NCBI GenBank assembly: GCA_003254885.1
Contig: QANT01000628.1
Span: 1-23,580 of the forward strand
DNA: 23,580 nucleotides
DNA from: Purshia tridentata
Taxonomy: Eukaryota; Streptophyta; Magnoliopsida; Rosales; Rosaceae
Direction of reading: 5' to 3'
Every line of letters starts with the position of its first letter. The first letter of the stretch is position 1. Shown here piece by piece: positions 1 to 9,398 of this stretch. The notes beneath the pieces were generated by a model. That model had not been told where the DNA came from. It searched no databases and saw only the letters and a list, made by a program, of their open reading frames with translations. The translations under genes were made by a program, and so were the position numbers.

Positions 1-1177
1 AAATATATGATTAAATTAATTTTACTAAAAATAAAAAGATACCAAATTTTTTGTTATATGTGCATAAGATCTTTTGTTTCAACCACTTTCAAATCGTCGT
101 CCTATTGAGATCGGGTCTCCCCTTAAAAAGAAATGCCGAATCGATTATAGATGTTTAATAATTTGTAATATTTAAATGATATGATTAAGCCGTATCTGAC
201 GTTTGAGTCTTCTATTTATTCTCACGATTTCATATATATATATATGTTTATCAACACGTGATCACCATACTCATTGTCAGAGCTAGCTACTTGCGTGGCG
301 TCTCTTTGAAAAATTGCAAAGGTCTGATTGTAATTTCATGCATTAATTAATTGTTAAGGGGTAAAATTTTTCAGACAAATCAATACTAAATTAATGATTA
401 AGCGTTGCTTAATCTTTATTCCTTTATGCCTTTTTCTTTCTTTTATGGGTCATCCTCCAATCCTCTCTCTAATAATATGTTAAATATGGTTTTGGTGCGC
501 CTTCCAAAGACCTTATATAGTTATGTATGGTGACATTTTTCCTCTTCAAAACTACTTTCTTGGGAACATTTTGATTAATATTATGTTTTATAGTTGGTTT
601 CCAAATGTACTATCATATGATTTACAGAAAATGATTTTAAAATCTACTTTTTAACGATAAATAAACACACCTAATATCTTATAAAACGTTAAAACTGTCA
701 ACCTAATTAAGCCCTTTAAAAAAAGGGGCACTCAAACTGACAAAAACATTTTTAAAAAAAATGCTAAGGGCACATCTGGTGCTGTGCCGGTTGCCTTTGT
801 TTGATAATAATATATTCTGCACCGATAGCCGACAATGATTTTGCAACGACGGAGATGACAATGGTTGATGTGAATTCATTAGGGTATATTTTGTGCGTTT
901 TATTCTTTTTTGACATGTTTATGCAAAAGAAAGATTAGAGTATATATAAGCTGCTTTTTTACATGCAGATGAGGCTCAAGCAATTAGTGTAATTGTGCTG
1001 GATGGGATGGGGGCACCATGAAAGCTATTAAGTTTTCGAATGCTCTCCTTGAAGAATTTGAAGTGTATTTATAGATACAAGACAATAGGATAACCTTAGA
1101 TTAATTAATACACAGACAATAGGATAATCTGGTGTCTGCATGATATTTATGAAGCTAATAAACCACAACACCTATCT
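1..1177. other. AT-rich intergenic DNA, no gene seen
   Basis: No open frame with family resemblance is visible on either strand. The stretch holds a short TA run near 230-245 and simple A/T tracts. The last ~160 bases would be the 3' flank of the F-box gene on the minus strand. Confidence 0.6.
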
Positions 1178-2521
1178 TTAGCCATGGTGGAAGGATTCCT
1201 CTGTAACTACTTCCTCAACATACATTTTCTCCTTCTTGGAACCTTTTAATTAGCCATGAATTACAGTTGAATGAAAACGATTTCAATTTTCTCACCATTG
1301 CACATGGCTCTCAGACGGGTTACCCATTCCAGAGTATATAGAGTATAGGCGGGTGGAAGGACAGAAATTTTGGTTCCAAGGACATGAAACATTAATTGTG
1401 TGTATAGATGGGGATTTTATGCCAACAAATTCAAGAGAAACTAAATATGGGGTGTCAATCAGAAGCTCCACAAGATTGTCACACCTATTTATCTTCAAAG
1501 TCTGTAGGTGGTGGCTCGAAATCTCAAGCCTTTCAATCCACCTGCAAAATGCAAGATTCAATCTCACTAGGAAGGGAAATTTAGAGGAGAATTGGTGGAA
1601 GAGCATTCCCTTGACAACATTAGTTTCAAAGTCGAGTGTTTTGAGACCATGACATGCATCCATGTTAATGGTACATGGGTACTTATCGCCCCGGAATGTT
1701 GAATCTATGTGGAAGGTCTGAAGGCTTGGTGTTTCAAGGTGAATGCTTTGAAGGTGATCATCACTACCCAGCCTCACGAACAGATGCTCGAGTTTAACAA
1801 GGCCGAATATGTGCAAGTTTTTGAACCCTGGATTACAGATGAGAATGATTTCCTCCATTGAAAGGCAGCTAGAGATGAGTTGTTTGATTGTTGGATCATC
1901 TGTGTGGACAAACTCGAGAGAAAGCTTTCAGAGAGAATGGAGATTTAGCTGCGCATGCTCATCATCCAACTTGAAAACGCAGTGGTTTAAACCAAGTGTA
2001 GTCAATGCCCCGGCAACAAAGACTGTTTGAGGGAGAGGGTATCCCTTAGGAGCATGATTATAACTACATATATTTCGACCACTCAAGTTTCTAATGTTGA
2101 GATGGAGCTCCTTGACCCCATTCTGTATGGCCAAGTCAATCCATTTGTCAACAACAGAAGCCAACTCCATGTCCACGAGGTCCATGGACAGTGTGAACTT
2201 CAGCAAGTCAAGATTTTGCTCACTAGTGCAGAATCCAAGTAATTTAGTATCCACATGTTGTATGAAGTTGTTGTAAGTTGCAAAGAGAGCCGGATTGGAT
2301 TTCTCAAGAGGAACATAGTAAGTTAGATCAGATGGGATTGCAAAGTGGGATTGAGAGAAATCTAAGACGGGGAAATATGCATGAACAGACTGCCATCGAT
2401 TGGACAAGGAACTGGTTCTAGCAACATCTTTTTTAGGGAGAAGAGACAGGATATGGTGGATGATAGAATCTGGTAATGCTGAGATCCTATCTTCAGTGCA
2501 AATATCATCCATGGTTTGCAT
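1178..2521 (-). pseudogene. F-box/LRR-like gene interrupted by one in-frame stop
   Basis: The frame opens at ATG 2521 (MQTMDDICTEDR) and gives an F-box at about residues 11-50 (RISALPDSIIHHILSLLPKK, then TSSLSNRWQSV), the Skp1-binding module of SCF ubiquitin ligases. Leucine-rich, LRR-like sequence follows (KELHLNIRNL, LTTLGLNHC, LRR-type LHSL...KLSLEF). A single TGA at 1928-1930 sits where family logic expects Arg (LHSL-stop-KLSLEF; CGA to TGA is one transition). The same frame then stays open to 1292, so nothing else is broken in this exon. The 3' end is uncertain: a donor at 1323 and acceptor at 1243 would remove 81 bases and add a 20-codon last exon ending at 1178; without splicing the stop is at 1292-1294. 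The product would otherwise be about 400 residues. It could be a recent pseudogene, a null allele, or a base-call error. Confidence 0.75.
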
Positions 2522-3002
2522 GATTGACTAACTTAATTTTCATCAAATTCAAGCTTCATTCATTGCCATTTGTATTTGTGCTAGTTATAACATCAATATA
2601 TAAGCCTTTTCATTTCTGTATTCACAAATTAATTAAGTAGATAAAAGCATTGATGGGGTCCAAGTGTGAACCGGCCTATAAACAATATGACATCTCAAAG
2701 CATAAGTTGCAAGGTTAACGTCTTGATTTCATCGATATTTGTCCTCAATTTGTTATTTTTTAATCATCTTTGGAGACTACTCTTATGTTAATCCTATAAT
2801 ACAAGGATAATCCATTAACTTAAAACAAATGAGAAGATATTACAAGAATGCACGCATTTGCCATTTGATGCAGACCACCTGAAAGAAACTGAGAGGGATA
2901 AGTTTGTATAATTAACCATTACAAAGATATAGAGCCACTTTTACACCTAATACGATCAAAGCTGATTAGACTAGCAGTAAAATTTGACATTTTGCTCATT
3001 TT
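2522..3002. other. Intergenic spacer between F-box gene and GDSL-1
   Basis: It holds the upstream region of the F-box gene at its left and the 3' flank of GDSL-1 at its right. No additional gene or repeat stands out. Confidence 0.5.
2596..2606 (-). promoter_or_regulatory. Possible TATA box of the F-box gene
   Basis: The minus strand reads CTTATATATTG about 75-85 bases before ATG 2521, a plausible spacing for a short 5' leader. It is a match by eye only, in AT-rich DNA. Confidence 0.35.
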
Positions 3003-4643
3003 TCACTGTACAAATAGGTGTTTAAGATTGTAAGGTCCTGTGGCATCAAGTGTTCCATTCCACATTATCTCAGAAGATTGCTGGTTGGCCCTGTCAGTGT
3101 AATGAGAAGAGTCAAAGAACACATATTCGCTAATAATTTCGCACAAATCAATCTCTTTTTCAGCTCTCTGCTTTCCACAGCTCAGAATTCCTCTGTAACG
3201 ACCACTGCCAGCACGCCTCTTTGCCTTCCTTGAAACCTTAATTTGCAATGAAGTTACAAAATAACGCAAATCAACAACGAGATTATTTATACACTAATAA
3301 TGAGCTAGGATAGTAATTAATAAGGATTACCATATTGTGAAGGGTGATTCATTCTATCACTCATGGAAGTGTAGAAATCAGGTTTTGTATATTTGAATCC
3401 TTCAAGCTTGGTTTCTAGCTTTTTGAGAGCTTTAGATAGTGCTGTGTTGTGTGATTCAGCTAGTGCAGTTACCTCCTCCTTGCAGGAACCTGTGCTTGCT
3501 TTCATGTATGGCACACAACCGATAGGCCACAAGCTAAGAAACCCAAATTTCCTCCCTCCTTCCCTGTGTATTTTCTATATATTGCACATCAATATAAACA
3601 AATAGTTAAGCAGTGTATATGAAAAATTTGACATGTTATGTTTTCTTACTTTGACAGTTTGATGATATAACATATTAGATTGTGTGACGTAATATATAAT
3701 TGTAGCGTTGAATGTTATTACTTTGATTGCATCTGTTAGGTTGCCTATCACCATCCCTATGTATTCTTGTTGAGAATGGGACTGAAATATGCTGGACTTT
3801 GTCTCAAAGGGGCTATATAATCGTTGGCTCCAATGCTGATTAAGTAAACAGCATTCAAAATAAATGGCTTGATTCTTGCTTCCCCAAGTTTCTGCCCCAG
3901 TAGTTTGGTCAAGTTTTTGAAATTTATGATCTGAGTTTTAAGGTCAATCACCTGTTAAAATGATTCATATAATAATCTTCCATCACAAAACTAAACTTGG
4001 ATTCATGGAAGAAAAAGAGCTAGCATTTGGTATGTTTCAAAACAAATTTGCAAGTGCAAGAACTCTGGCTTATACATTGAAGTCCAAACAAGAATTTAAT
4101 GAAGTCTAGTAAGATGTATACATACCGATCCTTCTTGGTGTGTTTCAGACAGAGCACCAGCTCCTGCAGATGCAAAGTTAACTCCATATGGATATGCCCA
4201 ACTGTAATTACCGATTGCCAGTTTCAGTTGCAGATATGGTAAAATGAATGGCAACTTTGCATACTCAGCTGCAAGAAATAGTCAATGATCAGTTATATTT
4301 CATCAGATTTACAAATTAAGTGTGTTACGAATTCGTTTTCTTATTTGATTTTACTACGAGTAATGCTAAAGAAACCATATTTTTCGATCATGTTAATCAA
4401 TCACATAATGCTTGTTTAACATTTTCTAGAGTGGTATTTCACTTGTATAATCCGGAATTAAACGGCCATCAGAAAATCTTCCAGTTGGATAATTGAAGAA
4501 AGTTTTCCCATATGGCAAGTAATTTGCTTGGAAATGAGCAGTTGTATTGATGTAGTTATTGTTTCCAGCATCAAATATGGAATCACCAAAGATGAATAAA
4601 GCCACAACTTCTTTTGATAGATTGAAAACGTTAAAATTGCCAT
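3003..4643 (-). pseudogene. GDSL-1: GDSL esterase/lipase pseudogene
   Basis: Five-exon GDSL gene: exon 1 4443-4643, exon 2 4126-4268, exon 3 3722-3951, exon 4 3331-3574, exon 5 3003-3236. Family blocks are readable: [17 protein letters not shown] (Ser block), [22 protein letters not shown] (Asn block) and FFDSSHYTDR (Asp-x-x-His). Three lesions break it. Exon 1 is 201 nt, not about 268: after MAILTFSIY it jumps straight to [13 protein letters not shown], losing the hydrophobic signal-peptide core and shifting the frame. Exon 3 is 230 nt, with one base missing near 3815. Exon 5 has lost two bases near 3208-3212, in the CCGSG motif. Exons 2 and 4 keep frame, and splice sites still look usable. 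Exon 2 carries a 7-residue longer middle than its relatives. It is the most divergent copy, and the relic at 10.4-10.7 kb is its closest relative. Confidence 0.85.
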
Positions 4644-5038
4644 GTTAAAGCCTGATAGATCTGCATAAACATAATGTTTATTTTTTCTCAATCAATTTTT
4701 ATTTATAGGGCCTTTGTCACTGAATTTTTTAATTAGTTACATCATACTCTTTCATTTCCATTGTCACTTTGAGTATCTCTTCATTTCCTATCAATTTTGT
4801 TTTACATAGAAAGAATATGTAATTTCTTTTTTCTTGGATGAAAAAAAAGGATATTTTAATTTCCTCAACATAAAAAGTAACCCTATATGGTTATGAGGAC
4901 GGCATTTTTTCTTTAGTTGTTCCAAGAGACGCACAAAAAAAAAATAAAAAATACAAAATAAAAAAATTCCTTTTGCCTCTCAAAAGCTTAAATGACCATT
5001 TAGAATTCCCAAATTCTAAAAATGTGTTGTATATAAGT
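4644..5038. other. Upstream region of GDSL-1, AT-rich, no gene
   Basis: No clear TATA box or shared array promoter motif was found here, unlike upstream of GDSL-2 to GDSL-5. A-rich tracts occur around 4930-4970. Confidence 0.4.
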
Positions 5039-5361
5039 AATGTAATATTGATTTTGACGGAAATTTCGATCGAATTTCGATTTCGCTAGGGTTTAGACAA
5101 AAACGACGGAAATTACTATTAAATGATGGAAATTTTGAATGAAACTTTATTATATGCTTATTTAATATATTATCTACTATATTTATGAAAAAACATTAAA
5201 GGAACCAAACTATTATAAGTTTCATGTGATATAGAGTGAATATAATGCACACTGAATGTAAATACTAGTTTTAAATAAAATTAGTAAAATAAATCAATGA
5301 AAATTGGTATCGTCTTTATGCTCTATAATCTATACACTAAGCCTTATATATTTTATAATCT

Positions 5362-5390
5362 ATAATTTATATTATTAGGATATAAATTAT
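5362..5390. repeat. Short AT-only inverted repeat
   Basis: ATAATTTATA at 5362-5371 pairs with TATAAATTAT at 5381-5390. It may be chance in AT-rich sequence. Confidence 0.35.
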
Positions 5391-5579
5391 AATATAGGAT
5401 ATTAGGGTTTAGGCCCTTTCAGGTATTTTTGATTATTTTTTATATAAAAATTTCTATAATTTAGAGTTTAAAAATAACTAAATAAAATTCCAAAAGTAAA
5501 GCAAGTCAAAAGATTAACAAAACCCCAAATTTTTTTTTTTTCCAATTATCCAAAAACCCAAATCCAATTAACTCTAATC

Positions 5580-6022
5580 TAAACCTTTTTTCTTTACTTT
5601 TTTCTCTTTGTTTCATTCTTTCCACGTGCCTTTGTCTTCTTCTCTCTTTTTTTCCCCTTTTCTTCCTTCCTTTTCGGTACCTTTCCTCCAGGCTCCACCT
5701 GCTATCTCATTTATTTCTTCTCTTTGTTTTTTCCTCTTTTTCCTTTCCTTCTTTCTTCCTACTTTCCTTTCCCTTACTTCCCTCCTCCTTTCTCTTCGCA
5801 GCGTTCCAAGCTTCCCCACAGGCAGGTAGCAGGCTGCCTCTCTCCATTTTTTTTTCTTTTTCTTCCTTTCTTCCCCAGATCCCCTCTCTCTCGAGGCTGC
5901 CTCTCTCCATTTTGTTTTCTTTTTCTTCCTTTCTTCCCCAGATCTACCTCTCTCCATTTTTTTTTCTTTTTCTTCCTTTCTTCTCCAGATCCACCTCTCT
6001 CCATTTTTTTTTCTTTTTCTTC
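5580..6022. repeat. Pyrimidine-rich tract with minisatellite
   Basis: The plus strand is almost wholly C and T for over 400 bases. Four copies of a unit that begins CCTCTCTCCAT, continues with a T tract and CTTTTTCTTCC, and ends in CCAGAT start near 5837, 5900, 5947 and 5994. Spacing is 47 bases for the last copies and about 63 for the first, which has an extra CCCTCTCTCTCGAGG segment. Long open frames across it on both strands come from the skewed composition and are not genes. Confidence 0.8.
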
Positions 6023-6110
6023 CAGATTTCGGCGAAATTTAGATGAAATTTCTGAAATTTAAACAAAATTTGTATGGAATGGTGATTTCGTTTCGAAACC
6101 CTTAAAAAAT

Positions 6111-6142
6111 GATAATTTCGGCAAAATTTCGCCGAAATTATC
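6111..6142. repeat. Perfect 12-bp hairpin
   Basis: GATAATTTCGGC at 6111-6122 and GCCGAAATTATC at 6131-6142 are exact reverse complements around an 8-base loop. It lies at the right end of the suspected inverted-repeat element and is probably part of its terminal structure. Confidence 0.7.
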
Positions 6143-6158
6143 AAAATTACACTCGATG

Positions 6159-6530
6159 GTTGTATAATTGTTTTTTTGGCAACAAAATTTTTTGTATAAC
6201 GCCTAAGAACCTGCTCACATTCTAAGAAACACATAACCTATAAAAGAGAAAAAAAAAAAAAGTTTAGGCCAATCTTCTAGCTTAAAATGGACCAATGGAG
6301 GAAGTTGGGCTTTGCCTAATGAACTAAGGGTCGAATCAGACCCAACAATTGAGTCAGACCAGATTGGACAAAATTAGGTGCATAGCATGAGCATCATATA
6401 TGGCATGGAACATGTTCAATTGTTCACCGAGATTATATCAATATCAAACTTTTATTTATTTAGGAACAGAAAAAGTGTCTGCTGCACAATGCTCAATATC
6501 AGCTTATGAAACTAAATCCACATTTGTCAT
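6159..6530. other. 3' flank of GDSL-2, no gene
   Basis: No open frame of interest. GTGTCTGCTGCACAATGC near 6475 resembles the conserved 3' flank (TGTCTGCAAAATG) found after GDSL-3, GDSL-4 and GDSL-5, so it is likely 3' untranslated sequence of GDSL-2. Confidence 0.45.
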
Positions 6531-7707
6531 CTAAACTTCAAATAGAGTCTTCAGATTGTAAGGTCCTGTGACATTGGGAGTTTGGCTCCACCATAACTTA
6601 GAAACTTGCTGGTAAACCCTTTCTGTTGGATGATTGTCAAAGTACACATATTCAGTGACATTGTCACATAACTCGTACTCTTTCACACCTCCCTTTCCTC
6701 CACAGTTTTGAATTCCTCTGTATGGACCAGAGCCACAGCATGCCTTCTTTCCTTCCTTGAAACCTTCACAACACAAAAAAGAAGAAGAAGACAATGACTT
6801 TGCTTATTACAGAAAATAAGAGAAACCCATGAAAGAAGAAGGTGAGATATGGCTATATATACCATATTTTGATGGATGACTACTTCTTTCAGTTAAGTAA
6901 TTGTAGAAATTTGCATTTGAGTATTTGAATCCTTGGAGCTGGCTATTCAGCTTTTGGAGGTGTTTAGCAAGTACTCTATTGTGTAACTTCACTAGTGCTG
7001 TAGCTTCTTCAACACATCCACCTATGTTTTCTGGATTGTATATTCTCATGCTTGGCCAACAACCCAGAGGCATCACATTTAAAAACCCAAATTTCCTTCC
7101 TCCTTTTTTGTATATTTTCTGACACATCAAAATGTATATGAAACTAATTAATTCACAAAAAAAATTAAAAGAAAATTAGTTTTGTAACATTGCATGTAAG
7201 AAAGTGTGTGTATATATAAATATATATATTACTTTGATCACATTTGTGAGGTTGCCAATCACTATGTCAACATATTCTTCATGTGAGTGAGACTGAAACA
7301 AGCTGGAGTTTGTGATGAAAGGGTCATAATAATCATTTGTTCCAATGCTAATCAAGTATACAGCATTGGACAGCAATGTGTAAGCTTCTGCTTCACCTAG
7401 TTTTCGCCTCAACTGCTTCCCAACATTCTTGAAATAACTTAGTTGGGTTTCCAAGTCTATAGACTGAAAACAAAAATTTAATTAACCACGCAATCATACT
7501 TCAATTTCATAACATGTTAACATAAATTCTAAATTTCAAATTGATTTCAAACCCAAATACAAATACAGAATATATATTAGTCTTAGTAAGGCAAATAAGC
7601 AAAGATCACATACAAGCTCTTGAAAAGTTTAAGGGAGAGCACCACCCCCACCAGAAGCAAAGTTGACCCCATAAGTATAGTTGTTGAACCCAGGTTGCAA
7701 ATATGGT

Positions 7708-7712
7708 GGTAT
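7708..7712. repeat. Left target-site duplication of LTR-1
   Basis: GGTAT, identical to 8424-8428, directly abuts the TG end of the solo LTR. Confidence 0.9.
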
Positions 7713-7983
7713 TGTTGGGAATAAATCCCCTCGCCACGACAAATATGTGATGGAAGAATAAAATACACAAGCCAATAAAAGAAAACAAGAGAGCACCAAG
7801 AATTTAACGTGGTTCGGCAAAATCCTGCCTACGTCCACGAAGAGTTTCCTTCACTATGAGAGAAATAACCTTGTACAAGAATTACACTCAAGAGTTTAAT
7901 CCCAAACCCGAGCCCTTGTACCCAATAGGATACACCCCTTGTACACCCTCTCTCAACTAGAAGATTACTCTACCCAAGCCTTG

Positions 7984-8124
7984 CCCTCTCACACACAACT
8001 CCCTTAGTGAACTCTCACACTTTGAGTTGAAGACCTTGAGAAGACAATTTGCTTAAATTGCCTTCCCTCTCACACACAACTCCCTTAGTGAACTCTCACA
8101 CCTTGAGTTGAAGACCTTGAGAAG
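7984..8124. repeat. 60-bp direct duplication inside LTR-1
   Basis: 7984-8043 and 8065-8124, both starting CCCTCTCACACACAACTCCC, are near-identical (one visible difference) and offset by 81 bases. Confidence 0.85.
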
Positions 8125-8180
8125 GCCTTGATAGCTTGATCTTAAATGCCAAGCCTCATCCTCCTTTTATAGCCATGGAT

Positions 8181-8254
8181 GGATCCTTCTAGCAACTTGG
8201 AGAAAAGTCCACCAACTCTTGGATCCTTCTAGCAACTTGGAGAAAAGTCCACCA
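8181..8254. repeat. 34-bp direct duplication inside LTR-1
   Basis: 8181-8214 and 8221-8254 both begin GGATCCTTCTAGCAACTTGG and are offset by 40 bases. Confidence 0.85.
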
Positions 8255-8300
8255 CCCAAGCCTTGTAGAATTCTCTACAAACTTCTTGAACTTTAGCCAA

Positions 8301-8400
8301 CTTGCACTAACTAGAAAGAAGTAGAAGATTCTAGATCTTCAATTAAACCTCTTGCACTAACTAGAAAGAAGTAGAAGATTCTAGATCTTCAATTAAACCT
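8301..8400. repeat. Perfect 50-bp tandem duplication inside LTR-1
   Basis: 8301-8350 and 8351-8400, both starting CTTGCACTAACTAG, are identical and directly adjacent. Confidence 0.9.
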
Positions 8401-8423
8401 CATGGGCTGGACCAATCTCAACA

Positions 8424-8428
8424 GGTAT
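8424..8428. repeat. Right target-site duplication of LTR-1
   Basis: GGTAT, identical to 7708-7712, directly follows the CA end of the LTR. Confidence 0.9.
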
Positions 8429-8840
8429 AAGTGGCAACTCTGCATACTCAGCTGCAGCATGAATGGAAATTGAACAATCAGTTTTGTCAGAATCCCAAGT
8501 GTTTAAGAAAATATTACAACTTACAGAATGTTAATTACCGATGAAATCCGGGATTAGGCGGCCATTGGAAGCTCTACCAGTGGGGTATCTGAAGAAGGTT
8601 TCCCCATAAGGCCAGATATTTGACTGAAAACTAGTGTTTATGTAGTTGTTGTTTCCAACATCAAAAATTGAATCACCAAAGATGAACAAGGCTGCATGTG
8701 TTTTCTGAACCCTTAAATGGCCATGGCAGCTGCTTGGAATTAGAACAAGGCCTGCACAAAAAGCAAGGATACAAATTTCAAACCTTAGAGCTGCAGCCAT
8801 TCCGGTATATATGTTCTGTTTTACTCGGTTTATGTTATGT

Positions 8841-8868
8841 TCTCCTCTGTTTCAATTCTATAAATAGG
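8841..8868 (-). promoter_or_regulatory. Core promoter module of GDSL-2
   Basis: Minus strand: TATA-like CCTATTTATAGA (8858-8867) followed by TGAAACAGAGGAGA (8854-8841), about 40 bases before the ATG. The same pair occurs before GDSL-3, GDSL-4 and GDSL-5. Confidence 0.55.
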
Positions 8869-8963
8869 TGTGGAATTGACACTGTGATGGTTTTTACAAG
8901 TCAATCCAATGTGTTGTTTACTCTTGTTGACAGTGTTAATGTCTTAATCACTTACCTCATAAT

Positions 8964-9066
8964 CATATGACTGAAAGCAAATTTAATGTGCTAATCATAT
9001 ACGTCATATGACTGAAAGCAAATTTAATGTGCTAATCATATATGTCATATGACTGAAAGAAAATTC
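8964..9066. repeat. 41-bp tandem repeat upstream of GDSL-2
   Basis: Units start at 8964, 9005 and 9046 with CATATGACTGAAAG; the first two are nearly identical (one difference seen), the third is partial. They lie about 165-265 bases upstream of the GDSL-2 start codon. Confidence 0.9.
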
Positions 9067-9398
9067 AACCTTTGTATCATTGTATGTTATTTATAACCTT
9101 TAAGCGGTGACCAAATGGTGATGGTGATCCAACAACAGAATTTTGTAATTTTATATTGTTTCCTTTTTAAATGTAGATTGAGAATAGAATAGTATCAATC
9201 ATTGTATTGTACTATTATACTCTCTTTTTTCCATGACTAATCATAGTATTATACTATTTCTCTCTCTCTCTCTCTTAAAAATTAAAAGAAATAATTCTTT
9301 TAGGAAAAAAATAGTTGACAATAATTAAATAACAAATAAGAATTAAGAAAAATTATAGTTTAGTCCTTCTAACATTTCTTATTTGGAAATTTTTTTTC
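9067..9398. other. Distal upstream DNA of GDSL-2
   Basis: 9110-9175 (GGTGATCCAACAACAGAATTT...) resembles 10850-10910, so it is probably a shared ancestral promoter flank. A CT microsatellite lies at about 9260-9275. No gene seen. Confidence 0.45.

Larger units (their letters stand above)
5039..6158. mobile_element. Possible MULE-like inverted-repeat element
   Basis: The left end (about 5040-5100: TGTAATATTGATTTTGACGG, then repeated AATTTCGA and TAGGGTTT) resembles the reverse complement of the right end (about 6020-6158: TGTAATTTTGATAATTTCGG, then AAGGGTTTCGAAACG). The flanks GTTGTATATAA and GTTGTATAATT are similar and could be an eroded 9-bp target duplication. No transposase is visible inside. 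Edges are approximate and the arms are diverged. Confidence 0.35.
7713..8423 (-). mobile_element. Solo LTR (LTR-1) in exon 2 of GDSL-2
   Basis: On the plus strand it begins TGTTGGGAATAAATC and ends CCAATCTCAACA: TG...CA ends with a 5-bp terminal inverted repeat TGTTG/CAACA, flanked by exact GGTAT duplications. Five-base duplications are typical of LTR retrotransposon integrase. Read on the minus strand it has a good TATA box, GGCTATAAAAGG, at 8163-8174, which suggests minus orientation. It contains no internal region, primer-binding site or gag/pol, so it is a solo LTR left by LTR-LTR recombination. AACGTGGTTCGGC-like sequence near 7807 is typical of many plant Copia-type LTRs; superfamily assignment is an inference. 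Confidence 0.9.
6531..8800 (-). pseudogene. GDSL-2: GDSL esterase/lipase split by a solo LTR
   Basis: Exon 1 8539-8800, exon 2 7614-8451 (with insertion), exon 3 7233-7463, exon 4 6863-7118, exon 5 6531-6763. The start at 8800 opens MAAALRFEICILAFCAGL, a good signal peptide ending near SSCHG, followed by [17 protein letters not shown] (Ser block). ISIGTNDYYDPF (Asn block) is in exon 3. Exon 2 is cut between residues LPLIP and PYLQPGF by a 711-bp LTR; removing the LTR and one target copy leaves 122 nt, the array standard. Exon 2 also ends GGGGALP-stop (TAA at 7629-7631) where relatives have GALAETHQG. Exon 5 reads YFDNHPTE: one residue is missing between the catalytic Asp and His (normally D-x-x-H), so activity may have been lost even before the insertion. 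Exons 1, 3, 4 and 5 are otherwise open. Confidence 0.88.

Noticed and set aside
1243-1295. A 53-base intron from the GTGAGA after HVQ to the acceptor at 1243
   Set aside because: Too short for a typical plant intron, and the resulting frame meets a stop within 10 codons; the 81-base alternative is more plausible.
1353-2276. Plus-strand frames of 60-99 codons
   Set aside because: Antisense shadows of the F-box gene; no family resemblance.
5085-5096. Telomere-like TAGGGTTTAG
   Set aside because: A single unit, with no tandem array; it lies in the suspected inverted-repeat end.
5613-6062. Long overlapping open frames on both strands, rich in Lys/Arg/Glu or Ser/Phe/Pro
   Set aside because: They come from a pyrimidine/purine-skewed minisatellite; no domain, and several frames are open only because of composition.
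7583-7838. Three overlapping minus-strand frames of about 60-70 codons
   Set aside because: They run from GDSL-2 exon 2 into the solo LTR or its intron and are joined by chance.
7713-8423. Full LTR retrotransposon
   Set aside because: Only one LTR copy, with no primer-binding site, polypurine tract or gag/pol, and target copies directly flank the single LTR.
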